In this document: piece after piece, positions 1 through 7,568 of the stretch
Layout: every line of letters starts with the position of its first letter
How positions within the stretch are numbered: position 1 is the first letter of the stretch
Made by a program: the position numbers and the translations under genes
Origin: an uncultured Dorea sp.
Lineage (GTDB): Bacteria > Bacillota > Clostridia > Lachnospirales > Lachnospiraceae
NCBI GenBank assembly: GCA_910586965.1
Contig: CAJUMF010000049.1
Span: forward strand, 1 to 21,841
Direction of reading: 5' to 3'
DNA: 21,841 nt
The notes under the pieces: generated by a model
Told to the model about the DNA's origin: nothing
The model's input: only the letters and a program-made list of their open reading frames with translations
Database searches by the model: none

Positions 1-2894
1 GCCAGAGAGGTTCCGCTCAGAATCCGGACATCTTCTTCCAGGCAAGAGAGGCATGCAACCCGTACTACGATGCTATGCCGGCGATTGTTCAGGAGTATAT
101 GGACAAGGTTAATGAAAAGATCGGTACAGACTATAAGTTATTCAACTACTACGGAGCAGCAGATGCCGAGAAGGTTATCGTTGCTATGGGTTCTGTATGC
201 GATACGATCGAGGAGACGATCGACTACCTGATGGCAGCAGGCGAGAAGGTTGGTGTTGTTAAGGTTCGCCTTTACCGTCCGTTCTGTGCACAGGCGCTCA
301 TCGACGCAATTCCGGATACTGTTAAGTACATCAATGTCCTTGACCGTACAAAAGAGCCGGGAGCACAGGGAGAGCCTTTATACCTTGACGTTGTATCCGC
401 ACTGAAGGGCAGCAAGTTCGACGCGGTTCCGGTGAACAGCGGACGCTACGGCTTAGGCTCCAAGGATACCACACCTGCACAGATTGTTGCAGTATTTAAC
501 AATGTTGAGAAAGCAAGATTTACCATCGGCATCGAGGATGATGTGACCAATCTTTCCCTTGCGACAGGCCCGGCGCTTGTTACAACTCCGGAAGGAACCA
601 TCAACTGCAAGTTCTGGGGTCTTGGCGCGGACGGAACGGTAGGCGCGAACAAGAACTCCATCAAGATTATCGGCGACAACACAGACATGTATGCACAGGC
701 TTACTTTGATTATGACTCAAAGAAGTCCGGCGGTGTTACGATGTCTCACCTTCGTTTCGGCAAGAAAGCAATTAAGTCCACATACCTGATCCGTCAGGCG
801 AACTTTGTAGCATGTCACAATCCGTCCTATGTTGATAAGTACAACATGGTACAGGAATTGGTAGACGGCGGCACATTCCTTCTGAACTGCCCATGGGATA
901 TGGAAGGTCTTGAGAAACATCTCCCGGGACAGGTTAAGGCTTATATCGCTGACCACAATATCAAGTTCTACACGATCGACGGTATCAAGATAGGTAAAGA
1001 GATTGGTCTTGGCGGACGTATCAATACAGTACTTCAGTCTGCATTCTTCAAGCTGGCAGCAATCATTCCGGAGGAAGAGGCTATCGACTTAATGAAGGCT
1101 GCTGCAAAGGCTACCTACGGAAGAAAGGGCGACAAGATCGTTCAGATGAACTACGACGCTATCGACGCAGGCGCTAAGCAGGTTGTAGAAGTAAGCGTTC
1201 CGGATTCATGGAAATCCTGTCCGGACGAAGGACTGTTCTCACCAGAGGTTAAGGGCGGAAGAGAAGACGTTGTTGACTTCGTTAAGAACATCCAGACAAA
1301 GGTTAATGCACAGGAAGGAAATACACTTCCGGTATCTGCATTCAACGACTATGTAGACGGCTCTACTCCGTCCGGTTCTTCTGCATATGAGAAACGCGGT
1401 ATTGCAGTTGATATCCCGGTATGGAAAGAGGAGAACTGTATCCAGTGTAACCGCTGTGCATATGTCTGCCCGCACGCTGTTATCCGCCCGGTAGCCCTGA
1501 CAGAGGACGAGCTTTCCAAAGCTCCGGAAGGAACAAAGGCTATCGATATGATCGGTATGCCGGGCATGAAGTTCACCATGACCGTATCTGCGCTTGACTG
1601 TACAGGATGCGGCTCCTGCGCGAATGTATGTCCTGGAAAGAAGGGCGAGAAAGCTCTTGTTATGGAGAACATGGAGGCAAATGTTGCATCTCAGGAAGTA
1701 TTTGACTTCGGAAGAGAGATTGAGGTGAAACCGGAGGTTGTAGCGAAGTTCAAACCGGAGACCGTTAAGGGCAGCCAGTTCAAACAGCCGCTCCTTGAGT
1801 TCTCAGGCGCATGTGCAGGCTGCGGCGAGACACCTTACGCAAAACTTATCACACAGTTATTCGGCGACAGGATGTATATTGCAAACGCGACAGGATGCTC
1901 CTCAATCTGGGGTAACTCCTCACCGTCCACACCATACACGGTAAACGGACGAGGCCAGGGTCCTGCATGGTCCAACTCCCTGTTCGAGGACAATGCTGAG
2001 TTCGGTTACGGTATGCTGCTTGCTCAGAAGGCGATCAGAAAGAGACTGAAAGCAGAGGTAGAAGAGGTTGCAGCGGCAGATGTTTCCGAGGAGATCAAGG
2101 CAGCATGCAGCGAGTATCTCGATACCTTTAACTGCGGCGCAAGCAACGGAGACGCTACAGACAAGTTAGTAGCAGCATTAGACGGATGTGACTGTGATGT
2201 ATGCAGAGACATCGTTAAGAATAAAGACTTCCTCGCTAAGAAATCCCAGTGGGTATTCGGCGGTGACGGATGGGCTTACGATATCGGATTCGGCGGCGTT
2301 GACCATGTACTTGCAAGCGGCGAGGACATCAACGTTATGGTATTCGATACAGAAGTTTACTCCAACACAGGCGGACAGTCCTCTAAGGCTACGAAGACAG
2401 GTGCTACCGCACAGTTCGCAGCAGGCGGAAAAGAGACGAAGAAGAAAGACCTTGCCGGCATTGCAATGAGCTACGGTTATGTATATGTTGCTCAGATTGC
2501 TATGGGCGCTGACTTCAACCAGACTGTTAAGGCGATTGCCGAGGCAGAGGCGTATCCGGGACCGTCACTCATCATCGCTTACGCTCCATGTATCAACCAT
2601 GGTATCAAGAAGGGCATGAGCAAGGCTCAGACCGAGGAGCAGTTAGCTGTAGAGTGCGGATACTGGAACAACTTCCGGTTCAATCCGGCGGCAGAGGGCG
2701 CGAAGTTCACCCTTGACAGCAAAGAGCCTAAGAAGGAAGAGTATCAGGCATTCCTTGACGGAGAAGTTCGTTACAATGCACTGAAGAGAGCAAATCCGGA
2801 GAAAGCTGAGAGACTGTTCACAAAGAACGAGGCAGAGGCTATGGAGAGATATGCTTATCTGAAGAAACTGGTAACTCTTTACGGAGAAGACTAA
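1..2894 (+). CDS. nifJ: Pyruvate:ferredoxin (flavodoxin) oxidoreductase, 5'-truncated by window edge
   Basis: Oxidative decarboxylation of pyruvate with CoA to acetyl-CoA and CO2, reducing ferredoxin; a cytoplasmic core enzyme of fermentation. The frame is open from base 3 (QRGSAQNPDIFFQAREACN...), so the ATG at 75 is internal. About 963 residues are visible and roughly 200 N-terminal residues lie outside, given a usual length near 1,170. Counting from the Met at 75: a two-[4Fe-4S] ferredoxin domain with CIQCNRCAYVCP at ~455 and CTGCGSCANVCP at ~510; the cluster-binding CAGCGETPY at ~580; and the thiamine-diphosphate motif GDGWAYDIGFGG at ~730 followed by SNTGGQSSKATKTG. This is the single-chain clostridial architecture. 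Codon use is strongly biased, as in a highly expressed gene. It is followed by a strong terminator and appears unrelated to the sugar cluster downstream. Confidence 0.97.
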   Translation, partial: QRGSAQNPDIFFQAREACNPYYDAMPAIVQEYMDKVNEKIGTDYKLFNYYGAADAEKVIVAMGSVCDTIEETIDYLMAAGEKVGVVKVRLYRPFCAQALIDAIPDTVKYINVLDRTKEPGAQGEPLYLDVVSALKGSKFDAVPVNSGRYGLGSKDTTPAQIVAVFNNVEKARFTIGIEDDVTNLSLATGPALVTTPEGTINCKFWGLGADGTVGANKNSIKIIGDNTDMYAQAYFDYDSKKSGGVTMSHLRFGKKAIKSTYLIRQANFVACHNPSYVDKYNMVQELVDGGTFLLNCPWDMEGLEKHLPGQVKAYIADHNIKFYTIDGIKIGKEIGLGGRINTVLQSAFFKLAAIIPEEEAIDLMKAAAKATYGRKGDKIVQMNYDAIDAGAKQVVEVSVPDSWKSCPDEGLFSPEVKGGREDVVDFVKNIQTKVNAQEGNTLPVSAFNDYVDGSTPSGSSAYEKRGIAVDIPVWKEENCIQCNRCAYVCPHAVIRPVALTEDELSKAPEGTKAIDMIGMPGMKFTMTVSALDCTGCGSCANVCPGKKGEKALVMENMEANVASQEVFDFGREIEVKPEVVAKFKPETVKGSQFKQPLLEFSGACAGCGETPYAKLITQLFGDRMYIANATGCSSIWGNSSPSTPYTVNGRGQGPAWSNSLFEDNAEFGYGMLLAQKAIRKRLKAEVEEVAAADVSEEIKAACSEYLDTFNCGASNGDATDKLVAALDGCDCDVCRDIVKNKDFLAKKSQWVFGGDGWAYDIGFGGVDHVLASGEDINVMVFDTEVYSNTGGQSSKATKTGATAQFAAGGKETKKKDLAGIAMSYGYVYVAQIAMGADFNQTVKAIAEAEAYPGPSLIIAYAPCINHGIKKGMSKAQTEEQLAVECGYWNNFRFNPAAEGAKFTLDSKEPKKEEYQAFLDGEVRYNALKRANPEKAERLFTKNEAEAMERYAYLKKLVTLYGED

Positions 2895-2927
2895 AAAAAT
2901 TACAGATTGATGATCTGACATAAGGAT

Positions 2928-2959
2928 ATGCCCCGCATATATGCGGGGCATATTTTTTC
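2928..2959 (+). terminator. Rho-independent terminator of nifJ
   Basis: A perfect 10-bp stem, ATGCCCCGCA, pairs with TGCGGGGCAT across a TATA loop and is followed by a run of six T. It lies 33 bases after the nifJ stop codon. Confidence 0.93.
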
Positions 2960-2963
2960 GCGT

Positions 2964-2999
2964 TTGCCTATTGACTGTATAGTTACTATATACTGTATA
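2964..2999 (+). promoter_or_regulatory. Candidate regulated promoter with palindromic operator, no clear gene
   Basis: TTGCCT (2964-2969), a 17-base gap and TATATA (2987-2992) resemble a sigma-A promoter. It overlaps the perfect 11-bp palindrome TATACTGTATA (2989-2999), and the octamer ACTGTATA occurs at 2974-2981 and 2992-2999. This is the style of a GntR/BlaI-type operator, but no regulator gene is adjacent. The only open frame just downstream is 37 codons long (ATG 3008 to TGA 3121) and lacks a Shine-Dalgarno sequence, so the promoter may be an orphan left after a gene loss. Confidence 0.4.
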
Positions 3000-3180
3000 T
3001 TACAGTTATGGAGAAGGAGAAACATAAGAAAAAGCTGATTTCCGGCATAAAGAAATACTGGAAATTCTTCTTGTCATATGAAGTCTCAGGTGTTATACTG
3101 TCTGTGTATCAAAAATTCTGAATTTCAGTGCCGTTCGGCAGGAATTCCAAAATCAGCAATAATTAAAGATTAAAATTAAA

Positions 3181-3266
3181 ATGTTGAGAACATATGCGTT
3201 GCCATTCTTCTTTATCATTGTTATAATTCTCTTATAACAAAGGCATTTCTCATATGTTCTCAGCAT
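3181..3266 (+). repeat. Interrupted inverted repeat enclosing the promoter of the Rpn-family gene
   Basis: Arms ATGTTGAGAACATATG (3181-3196) and CATATGTTCTCAGCAT (3251-3266) are reverse complements at 15 of 16 positions and are separated by 54 bases. Inside lie a consensus-like promoter and a second, smaller palindrome: GTTATAA (3220-3226), a 5-base gap, TTATAAC (3232-3238). The right arm ends just before the ribosome-binding site of the next gene. Confidence 0.85.
3199..3227 (+). promoter_or_regulatory. Promoter of the Rpn-family nuclease gene
   Basis: TTGCCA (3199-3204), a 17-base spacer and a perfect TATAAT (3222-3227). Transcription would start near 3234, within the spacer of the 3181-3266 inverted repeat, so the mRNA leader would contain only the right arm. 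Confidence 0.75.
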
Positions 3267-3283
3267 ACAGAAAGGAGAATCAT

Positions 3284-4339
3284 ATGGGAAATGAACAGAA
3301 AAATGCAGCAGTAGACAACACAAAAGTAAGGGATAACGGGGCGAAGTTGATTTTTGACGACCCGGTTTTGTGTGCGGAGTTTCTGCGGGGGTATGTGGAT
3401 ATCGACCTGTTGAAAAATGTGCAGCCGGAGGATATCGAGGATATTTCCGAGCGGTTCCTGCCGCTGTGGCAGGAGGGAAGGGATTCCGATTCAGTGAAGA
3501 AAATCCGTCTGCCGGACAGAGAACTCTATCTGATTGCGATTGTAGAGCATCAGTCTAAGGTTTACTATGACATGGCGTTTAAGCTGCTGCGTTATGTGGT
3601 ACTTGTTTTGACTGATTACGAAAATGAGCAGGAAAAATTGCATAAGGGGATTACAAAGACAAAAGGCTTTAAATATCCGCCGGTACTTCCAATCGTTTAT
3701 TATGAAGGAACATCCCGGTGGACGGCGGTCAAAAGTTTCCATGAGAGAGTACATCTGAGTGATGTGCTTGGGAAGTATATCCCGGACTTTGAGTACCTGG
3801 TAGTACCGCTGGCCTCGTATTCAAACCAGGAGCTGATTGGTAAGAACGACGAATTGTCTCTGGTCATGCTGATCAATAAACTGAGGAATTCGGCGGAATT
3901 TGTGAAACTTAAGGAGATACCGCCGGAGTATCTGGAAAACTTAAGTGAAAATACCCCTGAATATCTGCTTAATGTAATCAGTAAGATTATCACGGTATTT
4001 CTCGCAAAATTAAATATTCCAAAGGAAGAGATTGGAGAATTTACCGGGAAGATTGAACGGAGGGAATTTGCGATGTTGTTTGACAGTTTTGAGGCGTATG
4101 ATGTGCAGGAGACAAGGAGGGTCAGCAGAGCAGAGGGAAAGGCAGAGGGGAGAATAGAAGGAGCAAAAATCCAGTTGATAAAACAAATCTGTCGGAAGAT
4201 GAAAAAGGATATGGCGGCAGAGGAGATTGCAGAGCAGTTGGAAGAGGATGTTAATGAAGTGAAACGGATATATGATATTGCATTCCGCTTTGCACCGGGT
4301 TTTGATGTCGATAAGATTACGGAAGAAGTTTTGAAATAA
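3284..4339 (+). CDS. Rpn family recombination-promoting nuclease / putative transposase (PD-(D/E)XK)
   Basis: A 351-residue protein. The ATG at 3284 is chosen because AAAGGAG lies at 3271-3277, six bases upstream; the longer frame from 3254 has no such site. The N-terminal half is the PD-(D/E)XK-type nuclease fold of the Rpn/PDDEXK-transposase family: an acidic region near residues 39-53, then strand LIAIVEHQSK with the E88-x-Q90 catalytic motif. The C-terminal part contains the family's charged RAEGKAEGRIEGAK linker (~280-295) and a helical end. Family members such as E. coli RpnA are DNA endonucleases that raise recombination; the partner and trigger are unknown here. The gene is monocistronic with its own promoter in an inverted repeat. 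It is more AT-rich than the sugar genes, consistent with horizontal spread. The family call is firm, the activity inferred. Confidence 0.85.
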   Translation: MGNEQKNAAVDNTKVRDNGAKLIFDDPVLCAEFLRGYVDIDLLKNVQPEDIEDISERFLPLWQEGRDSDSVKKIRLPDRELYLIAIVEHQSKVYYDMAFKLLRYVVLVLTDYENEQEKLHKGITKTKGFKYPPVLPIVYYEGTSRWTAVKSFHERVHLSDVLGKYIPDFEYLVVPLASYSNQELIGKNDELSLVMLINKLRNSAEFVKLKEIPPEYLENLSENTPEYLLNVISKIITVFLAKLNIPKEEIGEFTGKIERREFAMLFDSFEAYDVQETRRVSRAEGKAEGRIEGAKIQLIKQICRKMKKDMAAEEIAEQLEEDVNEVKRIYDIAFRFAPGFDVDKITEEVLK

Positions 4340-4400
4340 GACGGGATTTTCAAGTTTGATTTTTACGAAACATTCTTCTCAAAATTGTATTAATAATCAA

Positions 4401-4429
4401 TTGCATCATAGTATTTCAAGGGGTATACT
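4401..4429 (+). promoter_or_regulatory. Promoter of the APC permease gene
   Basis: TTGCAT (4401-4406), a 17-base spacer and TATACT (4424-4429), 35 bases before the permease start codon. Confidence 0.75.
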
Positions 4430-4463
4430 GGATATTAGAATGTAAAAGGAGAGGGATGAGGAT

Positions 4464-6548
4464 ATGGAACAAAAGACAGAACAAAGAAAGGGAGTGTCTG
4501 CACTTGACTTTTTCTGCATCGGTTTTGGTGCAATTGTAGGTGTAGGCTGGGCGGTTTCAATCAATAGCTGGATGAACAGCAGCGGAGGCCCCCTGCCCGC
4601 GGCGGCAGGCTATATGGTGGCAATGGTCCTTATGGTGCCGATTGCTTTGTGCTACTGCGAGCTGTGTACGATGCTGCCGGTGTCCGGCGGCGGCATGGCT
4701 TACGCATTCCGGGCGTTTGGGGATCGCATTGCTTTTCTTTCAGGCTGGGCGGCATTCGGAGCGTTTATCACGATCATTCCGTGGGAGGCTATCTATGTGG
4801 TGGATATCTTAAGTATCGTCTTCCCGGTATTAAAAGCCGGGGCGCCGCTTTATTCCCTCGCCGGGGCGGATATCTATATCGGGCATATTATACTTGGAAC
4901 GGCGATTTCTGTTCTGCTTTACTTTATCAACAGAAAGGGAGTGGCATCGTCGGCGTCCCTGCAGAAAATTCTCTGCATCGCGCTTGTGGGTGCGGGCATC
5001 CTGGCGATGATCTGTGCCGTGCTTAAATTTGATATCGGAAACCTGCAGCCGTTTTATGAGAATACGGGAGTGGGTACGCACCATTCTTTTTTGGGCGGCA
5101 TGGCATCCATCCTTGCGTCAGTGCCTTTCTTCCTTGCCGGGTTTGAGACGATTCCCCAGGGGATTGAGAGCGCCGGAGGCGATACAAAGGGAGTGGGGAA
5201 GACGGTTGTGGTGACGGTGGTCTTATCCTGTCTGTTTTACGCGCTCCTTCTGTTTACTTTGGGCGGCGCACTTCCATGGAAGAATTTCATCCGGTTTTCG
5301 AATCCTTCGGCGGCGCTTATGTTCCGGGAGCTTTATCCGGGCGGGCTTGGCAATGTCCTGTATGTGCTGATCTTGCTGGGGGCGGTCTGCGGCCTTCTGA
5401 CGACATGGAACGGGTTCATGATGGCGTCGTCTCAGATCCTTATGGCGATGGCGAGGGTCAGCATTGTGCCGTTCAGCCTGTCAAAGCAGCATCCTGTCTA
5501 TAAAACGCCGGTAAATGCGTTGAAGGTCAGCCTGGCAGCGTCGCTTATCGGGCCCTTTTTAGGGAGCGGTCTGATTGGAGCGCTGACCAGTTTCTCGGCC
5601 GCCGGTTATGTCGCGAGCTGGATGATCACTGCATTTTGCCTGATCATTCTCCGGAAAAAGGAGCCGGCGTTAAAGCGCCCGTACAAAATCCCGGGAGGGC
5701 TGCCGACGGCATGGTTTGCAGCGGTATGTATGACAGGGCTGTTTGTTCTTTTGTTCGTGCCGGGGCAGCCGGTCTTCATGGGTGGCGCGGCGGTTTTGAT
5801 CTTTGCGGCGTGGATGCTCGCGGGGGGAGTGCTCTACCTGAAAGACTACCGCGCCAGAAAACAGTATTCTACCCTCACCAGGGCGACATTCCTTTTTGCC
5901 AGCATGTCAGAATCCAATGCGACCATCAGTATGCCTGGCTTTGTGGACAGTTTTGAAGACGATTATAAGGTGATGTCTTTCGTGGTTCCGAAGGATGCCG
6001 ATTATGCGGGCAAGACGCTCTTAGAGCTTTATTGGGGGCGCAGGCAGAATGTGTTTATCATCAAGATTGAGAGGAAGACGGAGATTATCCTTGTGCCGGG
6101 AGGAAGTATCCATGTGTTTGCCGGGGACCGTGTATTTGCAGTCGGCGTCGCAAAAGCGCTGGACCGTTTCCGGGATTACCAGGATGTGGGAGCCAAGTAT
6201 TCCGTAGGCTCGCTTAAGGATTTCCTTGGCTACGGGGATACGGAAAAGCAATCGCCTCTCAGCTGTATCGAGTATCAGGTGCTGCCTACAGATTCGTTCT
6301 GTGACAAGCTAATCCGGGAGTCGAGGATCCAGGACCGTTACCACTGCCTGATCGTAGGGTTAAAGACGCCTTACAGCAAGATTCTGGAACTTCCTACCGC
6401 CAGCACCATCATTGAGGCGGGCGACATCCTCTGGATGATGGGCTCGGAAGATGCTATACACGATTTTGAAGAGCTGTGCAGGCAGGAGGCTGTGGAAAAA
6501 GAAAGACAGAAAGAAGAACAAAAAGAAGAGCAAAAAGAAGAGCAATAA
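4464..6548 (+). CDS. APC-superfamily amino-acid/polyamine-type permease with two C-terminal RCK_C-like domains
   Basis: A 694-residue membrane transporter. Residues ~10-465 contain about twelve hydrophobic segments. The first carries the APC helix-1 glycine motif (FGAIVGVGW), and helix 2 is followed by the conserved acidic YCELCTMLPVSGG segment. After residue ~490 the protein turns soluble, with two tandem TrkA-C/RCK_C-like modules (~492-575 and ~590-680; cores such as AGKTLLELYW and AGDILWMMGSEDAI). These usually sense a nucleotide or ion and gate transport. The tail is a low-complexity QKEEQ repeat coded by a 12-base tandem repeat. The substrate cannot be read from sequence; amino-acid uptake or exchange is likely. 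Start at 4464 with AAAGGAGAGGG upstream. Flanked by its own promoter and terminator, so it is an independent unit. Confidence 0.85.
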   Translation: MEQKTEQRKGVSALDFFCIGFGAIVGVGWAVSINSWMNSSGGPLPAAAGYMVAMVLMVPIALCYCELCTMLPVSGGGMAYAFRAFGDRIAFLSGWAAFGAFITIIPWEAIYVVDILSIVFPVLKAGAPLYSLAGADIYIGHIILGTAISVLLYFINRKGVASSASLQKILCIALVGAGILAMICAVLKFDIGNLQPFYENTGVGTHHSFLGGMASILASVPFFLAGFETIPQGIESAGGDTKGVGKTVVVTVVLSCLFYALLLFTLGGALPWKNFIRFSNPSAALMFRELYPGGLGNVLYVLILLGAVCGLLTTWNGFMMASSQILMAMARVSIVPFSLSKQHPVYKTPVNALKVSLAASLIGPFLGSGLIGALTSFSAAGYVASWMITAFCLIILRKKEPALKRPYKIPGGLPTAWFAAVCMTGLFVLLFVPGQPVFMGGAAVLIFAAWMLAGGVLYLKDYRARKQYSTLTRATFLFASMSESNATISMPGFVDSFEDDYKVMSFVVPKDADYAGKTLLELYWGRRQNVFIIKIERKTEIILVPGGSIHVFAGDRVFAVGVAKALDRFRDYQDVGAKYSVGSLKDFLGYGDTEKQSPLSCIEYQVLPTDSFCDKLIRESRIQDRYHCLIVGLKTPYSKILELPTASTIIEAGDILWMMGSEDAIHDFEELCRQEAVEKERQKEEQKEEQKEEQ
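6507..6545 (+). repeat. Short in-frame tandem repeat at permease 3' end
   Basis: About three imperfect copies of a 12-base unit (AAAGAAGARCAA-like) encode the QKEE repeats at the permease C-terminus. Copy-number change would add or remove four residues without shifting frame. Confidence 0.6.
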
Positions 6549-6558
6549 AAATAAATAA

Positions 6559-6597
6559 AAACATCCTGTCCAAATTGCCGGAACAGGATGTTTTTTT
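6559..6597 (+). terminator. Rho-independent terminator of the permease gene
   Basis: AACATCCTGT pairs with ACAGGATGTT around a short loop, and the hairpin is followed by seven T ending at 6597. Confidence 0.9.
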
Positions 6598-6607
6598 GAA
6601 AAAACGG

Positions 6608-6636
6608 TTGAAAAACGGAAAACAATATGGTAAAAT
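6608..6636 (+). promoter_or_regulatory. Promoter of the HTH-Uma2 gene
   Basis: TTGAAA (6608-6613), a 17-base spacer and TAAAAT (6631-6636), immediately after the permease terminator. Confidence 0.75.
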
Positions 6637-6689
6637 AATGGAAACAAAACGGCATCAAAAAAATAGAAAACGGAAAATCGGAGGGCGCT

Positions 6690-7481
6690 ATGACGGTTGA
6701 AGAGATGAGACAAAGAAAAAAGGAATTGGGATACACCAACGAGAAGATATCGGAGCTCTCGGGAGTTCCGCTGGGGACCGTCCAGAAGATATTTGCCGGA
6801 GTTACAGGCTCGCCCAGATATGCTACGCTCATGGCATTGTCGGATATTTTTAAGAAAGAGAAGGATATGGAAAAAAAGGCGGACATGATAAAAGAGCCGG
6901 CATTTTCCTATTATGCGAGGGGACAGGGGGAGTATACGTTGGAGGATTATTACGCATTGCCCGACGAGAGAAGGGCGGAGCTGATTGACGGGGTTATCTA
7001 TGACCTGGCATCGCCCACGAATATACATCAGCTTATGGGGGCGGAGATATGGGGGCAGCTAAAAAGCTATATCCGCAGCGAGGGCGGAGACTGCGTTCCG
7101 TTTGTGGCGCCGGCAGACGTGCAGCTGGACTGCGACGACAGGACGATGCTGCAGCCGGATGTGTTCGTCGTCTGCGACAGGAAGAAGATTATCAACCGCT
7201 GCACGTTCGGCGCGCCGGATTTTGTGGTTGAGATATTGTCTCCTGCCACCAGGAAGAAAGACCTGGGCGTAAAGCTGAAAAAGTATATCGGGGCGGGCGT
7301 ATCGGAATACTGGATTGTAGATCCGGACAAAAAGCGTGTGGTGGTATATGACTTTGCACATGAAGAGCTGCCCGCTATCTATGGATTCGATGCGAAGATA
7401 CCGGTGGGGATCTTCGGCGGGAAGTGCGAGGTGGATTTTGCGGAGATTTATGAATATATAAGGTTTCTATATGAGAAGTGA
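6690..7481 (+). CDS. Fusion of XRE-type helix-turn-helix with Uma2 (DUF820) PD-(D/E)XK nuclease-like domain
   Basis: A 263-residue protein, ATG at 6690 after GGAGGG. Residues 1-55 form a Cro/C1-like HTH (NEKISELSGVPLGTVQKIF). A charged linker leads to a Uma2 domain at ~80-255. The expected acidic positions are present: E97 in RRAELIDG, D157 in QPDVFV and E181 in VVEILSPATRKKD, followed by the conserved KYIGAGVSEYWIVDP strand. Uma2 proteins belong to the restriction-endonuclease-like superfamily; their physiological role is mostly unknown and many occur as multiple paralogues. The fusion suggests a DNA-targeted nuclease or autoregulated protein, but that is inference. Transcribed alone; no terminator is evident before the ROK gene. 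Confidence 0.85.
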   Translation: MTVEEMRQRKKELGYTNEKISELSGVPLGTVQKIFAGVTGSPRYATLMALSDIFKKEKDMEKKADMIKEPAFSYYARGQGEYTLEDYYALPDERRAELIDGVIYDLASPTNIHQLMGAEIWGQLKSYIRSEGGDCVPFVAPADVQLDCDDRTMLQPDVFVVCDRKKIINRCTFGAPDFVVEILSPATRKKDLGVKLKKYIGAGVSEYWIVDPDKKRVVVYDFAHEELPAIYGFDAKIPVGIFGGKCEVDFAEIYEYIRFLYEK

Positions 7482-7506
7482 TATATGTGATTGGCGGAAA
7501 CCTTTC

Positions 7507-7535
7507 TTGTGTTTTGCTTTCCGTAATGCTATACT
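7507..7535 (+). promoter_or_regulatory. Promoter of the ROK regulator gene
   Basis: TTGTGT (7507-7512), a 17-base spacer and TATACT (7530-7535) with an extended -10 TG dinucleotide (TGC before it). A weak inverted repeat CGGAAA...TTTCCG spans the -35 region and could be an autoregulatory site. Confidence 0.7.
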
Positions 7536-7568
7536 GGACAAAATACCTTTAAAGTGCAGGAACTTAGG

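Noticed and set aside
75..77. ATG at 75 as the start of the PFOR gene.
   Set aside because: The frame is open upstream to the window edge and encodes conserved PFOR sequence, so this Met is internal.
3700..4353. A 217-codon minus-strand open frame opposite the Rpn-family gene.
   Set aside because: Ser/Ile-rich antisense translation without motifs; the plus-strand gene has a promoter, ribosome-binding site and family signatures.
6360..7028. Long minus-strand open frames over the permease 3' end and HTH-Uma2 start.
   Set aside because: They cross a strong terminator and promoter, and their Phe/Leu/Ser-rich text reflects the antisense of Lys/Glu codons; no start signals.
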